Part shown: piece by piece, positions 7,747-12,429 of the stretch
Layout: each line of letters opens with the position of its first letter
Numbering within the stretch: position 1 is the stretch's first letter
Notes under the pieces: generated by a model
Seen by the model: the letters and a program-made list of their open reading frames with translations, nothing else
Told to the model about the DNA's origin: nothing
Database searches by the model: none
Source of the DNA: Bacillota bacterium
GTDB taxonomy: Bacteria > Bacillota_C > Negativicutes > JAEYSJ01
Direction of reading: 5' to 3'
DNA: 12,429 nucleotides
Assembly (NCBI GenBank): GCA_023434855.1
Contig: JAEYSJ010000033.1
Coordinates: 1 to 12,429 of the forward strand
Made by a program: the position numbers and the translations under genes

Positions 7747-8219
7747 ATGATTATTTTTACACTGCCTGACGGCTCTGAATACAAAATAAAAAATGCGGTA
7801 TTTGACTATAATGGCACATTGGCTGAAGATGGTATTTTGCTTGATGGAATAAAAGATCTTCTGGAGAAATTAGGGGAGATAATTTGCGTAACCGTCTTAA
7901 CGGCAGATACCTTTGGCCTTGCCCGCACTCAACTTGAAAGCGTCAAGGGTGTTACTCTCCATATTATTGAAAGGGCCGGGAAGCTGAACAAAAGCGTGAT
8001 TTCATAAAAGCCTGCGGGAAGGATACTACCGTCTGTTTTGGCAATGGTGCAAACGATATGGGGATGTTTGATGAGGCAAATCTGGCTGTCGGTGTCATTG
8101 GCCCGGAAGGCGCATATCAGGCAACACTGGCAAAAGCCGATATCATAGTGACAAATCCGAGAGATGCAATTTTGCTTCTTTTGCGGCCAAAGCGAATTGT
8201 AGCAACTCTCAGGACTTAA
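7747..8219 (+). pseudogene. HAD-superfamily protein (COG4087 'soluble P-type ATPase' type), frameshifted
   Basis: The first frame (7747-8009) carries FDYNGTLAEDG, the HAD motif I with the N typical of this group, and LTADTFGLAR. It stops at 8007-8009 just after a phase change. From about 7983 the next frame continues the family: AEQKRDFI, then FGNGANDMGMF (the GNGxND motif IV), GVIGPEGA, and the terminal RPKRIVATLRT, ending with TAA at 8217-8219. Restoring one base between GGG (7978-7980) and GCT (7983-7985) would yield a normal protein of about 157 residues, the usual size. AGGAGG at 7733-7738 gives a good start. A sequencing error in a short A run is possible, but the genes downstream are also broken. 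The physiological role of this family is unclear; it resembles the phosphorylation domain of P-type ATPases. Confidence 0.82.
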
Positions 8220-8309
8220 CAACTTAGATAGAAATAATATTCGTTTAACATAGATATTATATATGAAATAAAATATGAAAGGATAATTGATGAATAAGGA
8301 GGCTGTATA

Positions 8310-8567
8310 ATGGTATTGCAGAAGGATGAATACTTTCAGCAGTTGTCAAATGCTGTTTTAGAAATGGACGAGGATAAAACAGCGTCTATCGCTGCCGAAA
8401 TAGTCAAGCTTGGTTTCGATGCCTTTGAAGCAATCGAATAGGGACTTTCCGCCGGGATGGCCAGGGCCGGCCAACTTTATGAAGAGGAAGAATATTTTAT
8501 TCCGGAATTACTCTTGTGCGCCGACGCCATGTATGCAGGACTGGCGGTTTTAAAGCCGCATCGATAA
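8310..8567 (+). pseudogene. Corrinoid methyltransferase protein, N-terminal cap only, with internal TAG
   Basis: The 85 codons encode the four-helix cap domain of MtaC/MtbC/MttC-type corrinoid proteins, which shuttle methyl groups between a substrate methyltransferase and a corrinoid:acceptor transferase. The stretches LSNAVLEMDEDK, GLSAGMARAG, EEEEYFIPELLLCADAM and GLAVLKPH are characteristic. A TAG at 8439-8441 interrupts it where relatives read AIE-x-GL. The frame ends at TAA 8565-8567 just where the B12-binding Rossmann domain (normally about 130 more residues with DxHxxG) should follow; that domain is absent. AAGGAGG (8296-8302) sits seven bases before the ATG, so the original start survives. 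What follows is methyltransferase sequence in another frame, so the break is a deletion. No product can be functional. Confidence 0.85.
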
Positions 8568-9192
8568 CCTGTCCCTTCACCACTGCTTCATTTCTAATTG
8601 GTGTCGAGCAGTTAACTAAAATGATGCGCAAAGATCCTGGGACTGTTCATCAACTTTGCGAGATAGCCTTAGCTGCCAATCTTAAGTGGGCAGAGGCTAT
8701 TTTGGACACAGGCTGCGGTGTGACCTTAAGTGATCCTGTTGCATCTTCCACTATTATCAGCCCGCCACAATTCGGGAATTTGCGTTTCCGTACATAAAAA
8801 GACTGATAAGCTATGTTAAATCACAGGGAAAGTCGGCTACATTACATATCTGCGGCAAAACGAATAAAATTTGGGAAGATATGGTGGAAACAGGTGCAGC
8901 CTGTCTTAGTCTTGACAATGTTATTGATATGGCGGCAGCTAAAGAGCAGGTGGGGGCGAAGGTTTGTTTAACAGGAAATGTTGATCCGTCCGCTATTATG
9001 CTGCAGGGAACAGTTGATGACGTTAGACAGGCTGTCATCAACTGCATCGGGAAAACTTTTGATTCTCCCAAAGGTTATATAGTTTCATCAGGCTGCAGCC
9101 TGCCTACTGAAGTTCCATTTGACAATATTCATGCAATGATGAATACAGTCAGAGAAATCGGTTTTCCGGTTTGTTATTATCATAGCAAATAA
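8564..9192 (+). pseudogene. UroD-family corrinoid methyltransferase (MtaA-like), 5'-deleted and frameshifted
   Basis: Reading from about 8564, ITCPFTTASFLIGVE opens in the middle of a UroD/MtaA-type barrel, corresponding to about residue 147 of the intact relative on the opposite strand (9618-10688). The frame continues through SDPVASSTIIS and then shifts at about 8771: CAATTCGGGAATTT lacks one base compared with the expected CAATTC-CGGGAATTT, which would restore QFREFAFPYIKR. The next frame runs to TAA at 9190-9192 with LHICGKTNKIW (zinc-ligand H-x-C), LSLDNVIDMAAAKE, CLTGNVDPSA and SPKGYIVSSGC. About 145 N-terminal residues are gone. It would have transferred a methyl group from or to the adjacent corrinoid protein. 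Non-functional as it stands. Confidence 0.87.
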
Positions 9193-9211
9193 GAGTATTA
9201 TTTTGACATAA

Positions 9212-9529
9212 CAATCGTTAATATCTTTCGGTTATTGTGCCAGCAGCTTACTGCCAAATATCCTGTCAATAGTCCAATGCAGCGTGAAACCCACCGGAGT
9301 GGGCCCGGCTGTCGGAATAGCCAGTGGTCTTGGCGCAGCCGGCGGTGTAGTGGCTGGTTTTGTTGTCGGGCTGTTATATAATGTGACAGGCTCATACACG
9401 GTCGGATATGCCTTTCTCGGCGGACTGGTAATGTTGGGAGGTATGTCAATCATCCTGCATGACCGCTATAAACGCAGAGATATTGTCACTGATTGTGAGG
9501 GTATTGTTACCAGTAGCAGTGAGGCATAA
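9212..9529 (+). pseudogene. MFS transporter, C-terminal remnant
   Basis: The frame is open from 9212 (preceded by TAA at 9209-9211) to TAA at 9527-9529, about 105 codons with no credible start or ribosome site; GTG 9284 is internal to the homologous stretch. It reads as the last three or four membrane segments of a major facilitator protein: FGYCASSLLPNILSIVQ, VGPAVGIASGLGAAGG, VVAGFVVGLLYNVTGSYTVG and GYAFLGGLVMLGGMSIIL, then a basic RYKRRD end. A full-length transporter is about 400-430 residues, so three quarters is missing. Only 19 bp separate it from the methyltransferase remnant, suggesting a second deletion junction. It probably carried a substrate for the methyltransferase locus; substrate unknown. 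Confidence 0.78.
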
Positions 9530-9544
9530 CGATCAAAGGAATTT

Positions 9545-9589
9545 AAAAAACGGCCTGCCTTAAGTACTAAGGCGCTGGCCGTTTTTTTG
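9545..9589. terminator. Bidirectional intrinsic terminator
   Basis: AAAAAACGGCC then GCCTTA pairs across a short AGTAC loop with TAAGGC then GGCCG, followed by seven T. A small internal loop (T opposite GCT) interrupts the stem. A and T runs flank both sides, so it can end the MFS remnant transcript (+) and the intact methyltransferase gene (-). Confidence 0.85.
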
Positions 9590-9617
9590 TTGTTGCTGTA
9601 AAAAATAGATAGCTCCC

Positions 9618-10688
9618 TCATTTTAATTTTTCAGGATCAATCGGCCATTTTCCATATTGCCTGGCAGCATCCATCATTGCAATTACATTTTCGGCCGGAG
9701 TGCCTAATGACAGTCCGCAACCGCTGGAAAGGATGAATCCTTTCGGACTGTCATAGGCTTTGAGAAGGCACGATTTAACTTCAGCCGCAACCTGCTCAGG
9801 GCTGCCCCGCCACAGCGTATAAGGCTTGACGTTGCCGGCAAGACAGACTTTGTGGCCTGTTCTTTCCTTAGCCTCAGCCAAATCAATTTGGTTATCAAGA
9901 CTTAGCACAGTTGCGCCACAGTCAACTATATCGTTCCAGATTTTAGTGGTATCGCCGCAAATGTGAACAAAAGGACCACTGCCACAGCGCTGGATTATGC
10001 GATCTGAGTATTGTTTAAGGTAGGGAAAAGCAAACTCGCGGAAATGGGTTTCACTGATCATGGTTCCGGATGCAGTCGGTTCAGCGATACTCGGTTTTAT
10101 CCCCATATCGCAAAGTACATCAATAAATCGGAGGGCATTAGCGGTAACATAAGCCAGCAACTGATGCACCATATCCGGGCAGCGGTGCATATCACGCAGG
10201 AAATTATCAGTACCACGCACTGCAGCTGCGGTAGTAATCGGACCACCGACCGAGCAGCCAACTCCGGCACGATCTTTTACTGCTTCCTGGACAATTTTTA
10301 AGGCTTCAAGAATAAGCGGCAATCGCCCCGAACGGTACGGGTCTATTAGAGGTAGTTTCATCAGTTCTTCATAACGTTCAATCGCTGGAGCACAAACATA
10401 GGGAACACCGTCATCGGGAAAGCTCAGTTTGGTACCAATGGCTTCGGCAATACCGAACAGTCCGGGGCCGGCACCGACTGAATCTGCTTCATATGTTTCA
10501 AAAGCATAAATTTGGGCCTGAGCCATTAGCTCAGCCGAATGATAATACCGGGACATTGGTCCACCCGAAAGGCTGTATGCCTGATCAGTGACTAAGGGCA
10601 TGCAGGGTATCCGGTCTACCGGTTTACCAGCAACAAATGCGCGCATTCGTTCTTTGGGGGTCATCTCATCTTTCCAATTTGTCTTCAT
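9618..10688 (-). CDS. UroD-family corrinoid methyltransferase (MtaA/MtbA-like), intact
   Basis: A 356-residue protein of the uroporphyrinogen decarboxylase fold used by methylcobamide:acceptor methyltransferases. It shows TPKERMRAFVAGKPVDRIPC (10-29), GGPITTAAAVRG (148-159), PTASGTMIS (204-212), VHICG (241-245) and SPKGFILSSGC (314-324); the H-x-C and terminal Cys are the likely zinc ligands that activate a thiol acceptor. True UroD is less likely, since the sequence follows the broken UroD-like methyltransferase at 8564-9192 closely. The start at 10688 is chosen because GGAGG (10695-10699) lies six bases before it; the longer frame to 10739 overlaps the promoter. It is transcribed away from proA from a good promoter. 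Its natural corrinoid partner is not in the window; the neighbouring corrinoid gene is broken. Substrate or acceptor unknown. Confidence 0.88.
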   Translation of the reverse strand: MKTNWKDEMTPKERMRAFVAGKPVDRIPCMPLVTDQAYSLSGGPMSRYYHSAELMAQAQIYAFETYEADSVGAGPGLFGIAEAIGTKLSFPDDGVPYVCAPAIERYEELMKLPLIDPYRSGRLPLILEALKIVQEAVKDRAGVGCSVGGPITTAAAVRGTDNFLRDMHRCPDMVHQLLAYVTANALRFIDVLCDMGIKPSIAEPTASGTMISETHFREFAFPYLKQYSDRIIQRCGSGPFVHICGDTTKIWNDIVDCGATVLSLDNQIDLAEAKERTGHKVCLAGNVKPYTLWRGSPEQVAAEVKSCLLKAYDSPKGFILSSGCGLSLGTPAENVIAMMDAARQYGKWPIDPEKLK

Positions 10689-10730
10689 GGTCAACCTCCA
10701 GTTAAGATAATATCGATAATTGCTATATAA

Positions 10731-10760
10731 ATTATACATTAATTATATATTTATTAACAA
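10731..10760 (-). promoter_or_regulatory. Sigma-A-like promoter for the methyltransferase gene
   Basis: On the minus strand TTGTTA (10760-10755) and a consensus TATAAT (10736-10731) are separated by 18 bases, about 45 bases upstream of the chosen ATG (10688). The surrounding DNA is very AT-rich, so alternatives nearby exist. Confidence 0.6.
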
Positions 10761-10811
10761 ATTCCTTTATAGAATGCTAAGAAATAACGGAATAAGGGTT
10801 GCGTTATGGTC

Positions 10812-10839
10812 TTGCTTTATTGCGTCTGCATGATAAAAT
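10812..10839 (+). promoter_or_regulatory. Sigma-A-like promoter for proA
   Basis: TTGCTT (10812-10817) and TAAAAT (10834-10839) are 16 bases apart, with TG one base before the -10 (extended -10, TGATAAAAT). It lies about 40 bases before the proA ATG (10879), which has GGAGGA at 10865-10870. Confidence 0.6.
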
Positions 10840-10878
10840 AATTATACAGATTAATGGTATATTTGGAGGAGCATTGTT

Positions 10879-12174
10879 ATGAGTATGAAGGAACTGGCAT
10901 GCCGGATAAAAGAAGCTGCCATAAAACTGGGCGGTGCCGGCACAGAACTAAAGAATAAGGCGCTGGCGCATATTGCCGAGGCGTTGAAAGAACGGCAGGA
11001 AGAAATAATAAAAGCCAACAGGGAAGATTTGCTGAGAAGTGAACAAGAAAATCTTGCTGCGCCGCTGTTAAAACGATTGAAATTTGATGAGGCAAAAATT
11101 CAGGATGTGGTTGACGGAATACATAGTCTGATAAAATTGGAGGATCCGGTAGGCAAAACACTGCTTTCCACTGAATTAGACACCGGACTGGAATTGTATA
11201 GAGTGACCTGCCCAATAGGGGTAATCGGGATGATCTTTGAATCCAGGCCGGATGCCCTGGTGCAGATTTCAAGCCTCTGTCTGAAAAGTGGGAACAGTGT
11301 ACTGTTGAAGGGCGGATCTGAAGCGAAAGAGACTAACCGGATACTTGCTGAAATTATTATCAGGGCAACGGAGGAAGCCGGCATCCCCGCAGATTGGATG
11401 GTGTTGCTGGAGACACGTTCTGATGTTAATGAAATGCTCAAAATGGACGAGTATATTGACCTGATTATTCCCAGAGGGTCAAATGAGTTTGTCCGTTACA
11501 TTATGGACAATTCCAGAATTCCGGTTATGGGTCACGCGGATGGTATCTGCCACTGCTATGTAGATGAAGCTGCGGATATTGATATGGGTATATCAGTCAC
11601 AGTAGACTCAAAAACACAATATGTGTCTGTGTGCAACGCGACCGAAACCCTGCTGGTACATAAAAATATTGCTGCCGCTTTTTTGCCTAAGTTGCATAAA
11701 GTGCTGGAAAGCAAGCAGGTGGAATTGGTAGGCTGTCCTAAAACACAAGAGATAATATCTGTAACTCCGGCTACAGAAGAAGACTGGAAAACCGAATATC
11801 TTGATTATAAACTTTCTATAAAGGTAGTAGACAGTCTTGAAGAAGCCATTGGTCACATCAACACTTACGGTTCAGGGCATACCGACAGCATTATTACTGA
11901 AAACAAGGAGAAAGCTGCCCGGTTTATGGATTACGTTGATTCAGGAAATGTTTTCTGGAACTGCTCAACTCGGTTTAGTGACGGCTTCCGTTATGGATTT
12001 GGTGCTGAGGTGGGTATAAGCACAAGTAAAATTCATGCCAGAGGGCCGGTTGGCTTGGAGGGAATGGTTATTTATAAGTACAGACTTATTGGAGACGGTC
12101 ATGTTGTTGCCGACTATGCCAACCGCTCTAAAAGTTTTAAACACAAAAATATGAACAAAGATTATTCTTTATAA
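10879..12174 (+). CDS. proA: Glutamate-5-semialdehyde dehydrogenase (gamma-glutamyl phosphate reductase)
   Basis: A 431-residue enzyme that reduces gamma-glutamyl phosphate to glutamate-5-semialdehyde with NADPH, the second step of proline synthesis in the cytoplasm. Hallmarks are CPIGVIGMIFESRPDALVQI (111-130), LLKGGSEAKETNR (142-154), IPRGSNEFVRYI (197-208), VCNATETLLVH (251-261) with catalytic Cys252, TYGSGHTDSI (329-338) and FGAEVGISTSKIHARGPVGL (374-393). Length is normal (about 415-430) with an added basic tail. GGAGGA at 10865-10870 sits eight bases before the ATG, and an extended -10 promoter lies upstream. proB, often next to proA, is absent: the upstream neighbour is a divergent methyltransferase and downstream is a convergent LigD-type gene, so proA is transcribed alone here. 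Assignment is strong. Confidence 0.95.
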   Translation: MSMKELACRIKEAAIKLGGAGTELKNKALAHIAEALKERQEEIIKANREDLLRSEQENLAAPLLKRLKFDEAKIQDVVDGIHSLIKLEDPVGKTLLSTELDTGLELYRVTCPIGVIGMIFESRPDALVQISSLCLKSGNSVLLKGGSEAKETNRILAEIIIRATEEAGIPADWMVLLETRSDVNEMLKMDEYIDLIIPRGSNEFVRYIMDNSRIPVMGHADGICHCYVDEAADIDMGISVTVDSKTQYVSVCNATETLLVHKNIAAAFLPKLHKVLESKQVELVGCPKTQEIISVTPATEEDWKTEYLDYKLSIKVVDSLEEAIGHINTYGSGHTDSIITENKEKAARFMDYVDSGNVFWNCSTRFSDGFRYGFGAEVGISTSKIHARGPVGLEGMVIYKYRLIGDGHVVADYANRSKSFKHKNMNKDYSL

Positions 12175-12196
12175 ATTTTAGAGTTGAATGAAAATT

Positions 12197-12251
12197 AGCA
12201 GCAATAACCCCTTGTTTAATATTTAATGTTAAACAAGGGGTTATTGCTGCT
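12197..12251. terminator. Perfect 23-bp inverted repeat between convergent genes, probable bidirectional terminator
   Basis: Left arm 12197-12219 and right arm 12229-12251 are exact reverse complements around a 9-base loop (TATTTAATG). The arms include AACCCCTTG and CAAGGGGTT. It starts 22 bases after the proA stop and ends 6 bases before the LigD-type stop. T tracts after it are short (TTT on +, AATTTTC on -), so it is unusual for an intrinsic terminator, but position supports that role. Confidence 0.65.
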
Positions 12252-12257
12252 TTGACA

Positions 12258-12429
12258 TTATACCGGCAGATGCTGTTTGATTGTTAGCACCGGCGCGAAT
12301 AAATCCCCCAACCGTGTAACTCGTTCAAGCGTCTGGGCGGCATCAAATACAAGTAATTGTTCATCTTTTTTTTGCCATGTGTCAGCTATTTCATCCCATG
12401 TCACTGGAGCTGATACGGTAGGTTGTTCT
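12258..12429 (-). CDS. LigD-type DNA polymerase/primase domain protein, C-terminal end (5' end outside window)
   Basis: The minus strand is open from the window edge to TAA (12260-12258), giving 56 residues. PTVSAPVTWDEIAD followed by VFDAAQTLERV and RLGDLFAPVLTIKQHLP matches the C-terminal end of the LigD polymerase (eukaryotic-type primase) domain, which fills gaps in non-homologous end joining with Ku. In several Firmicutes this domain is a separate protein that ends in this way, as here, rather than fused to a ligase. Only the tail is visible, so partners such as Ku or ligase cannot be judged. Confidence 0.82.
   Translation of the reverse strand, partial: EQPTVSAPVTWDEIADTWQKKDEQLLVFDAAQTLERVTRLGDLFAPVLTIKQHLPV

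Noticed and set aside
8220..8309. Possible cobalamin riboswitch ahead of the corrinoid remnant
   Set aside because: The gap is only 90 bases and no B12-box-like sequence or structured leader is seen.
8516..8797. Independent 93-residue ORF
   Set aside because: Its first residues lie in the corrinoid remnant read out of frame; only the part after 8564 is homologous, as methyltransferase sequence, and it ends at a frameshift.
9284..9529. Short membrane protein starting at GTG 9284
   Set aside because: MFS-like sequence continues upstream to about 9212 without a start, and no ribosome site precedes the GTG, so this is a truncated transporter and not a small gene.
10689..10739. N-terminal extension of the intact methyltransferase by 17 residues
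   Set aside because: The extension is AT-rich, overlaps the -10 element and has no ribosome site, while GGAGG at 10695-10699 fits the ATG at 10688.

Overview
This looks like chromosomal DNA from an anaerobic, low- to mid-GC Firmicute. The purine-rich AGGAGG ribosome sites, the selenium-type molybdenum hydroxylase, the UroD-family corrinoid methyltransferases and the C_GCAxxG-type protein all fit an acetogen-like or Sporomusa/Pelosinus-like (Negativicutes) genome. That placement is inferred from gene content; no marker gene is present.

Left part (1-5369, + strand). The window opens inside the large subunit of a molybdenum hydroxylase of the selenium-dependent xanthine dehydrogenase type. Two XdhC/CoxI-family cofactor-insertion proteins follow, overlapping by ATGA; the usual two-domain XdhC is split between them. 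Next are a GT-C-like polytopic membrane protein and an AraC-family regulator. A bidirectional terminator (about 5461-5505) closes this block.

Middle part (5566-7567, - strand). Three closely spaced genes encode a C_GCAxxG_C_C-family redox protein, a YdcZ/DUF606-type small DMT membrane protein, and a 318-residue membrane protein that looks like an internal duplication with weak HPP-like features.

Remnant zone (7747-9529, + strand). Four consecutive broken genes lie here: a COG4087-type HAD protein with a one-base frameshift; the N-terminal cap of a corrinoid protein with an in-frame TAG and no B12 domain; the C-terminal part of a UroD-family methyltransferase with a frameshift; and the C-terminal end of an MFS transporter. 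They read as the remains of a corrinoid-dependent methyl-transfer locus collapsed by two internal deletions plus point lesions. A strong terminator (9551-9588) ends it.

Right part (9618-12429). An intact UroD-family methyltransferase (- strand), related to the broken one, is divergent from an intact proA (+ strand); both have recognisable sigma-A-like promoters in the spacer. A perfect 23-bp inverted repeat separates proA from the convergent 3' end of a LigD-type polymerase-domain gene that runs off the window. No tRNA, rRNA, CRISPR, insertion sequence or riboswitch was recognised. The most unusual content is the decayed methyltransferase locus beside its intact relative.
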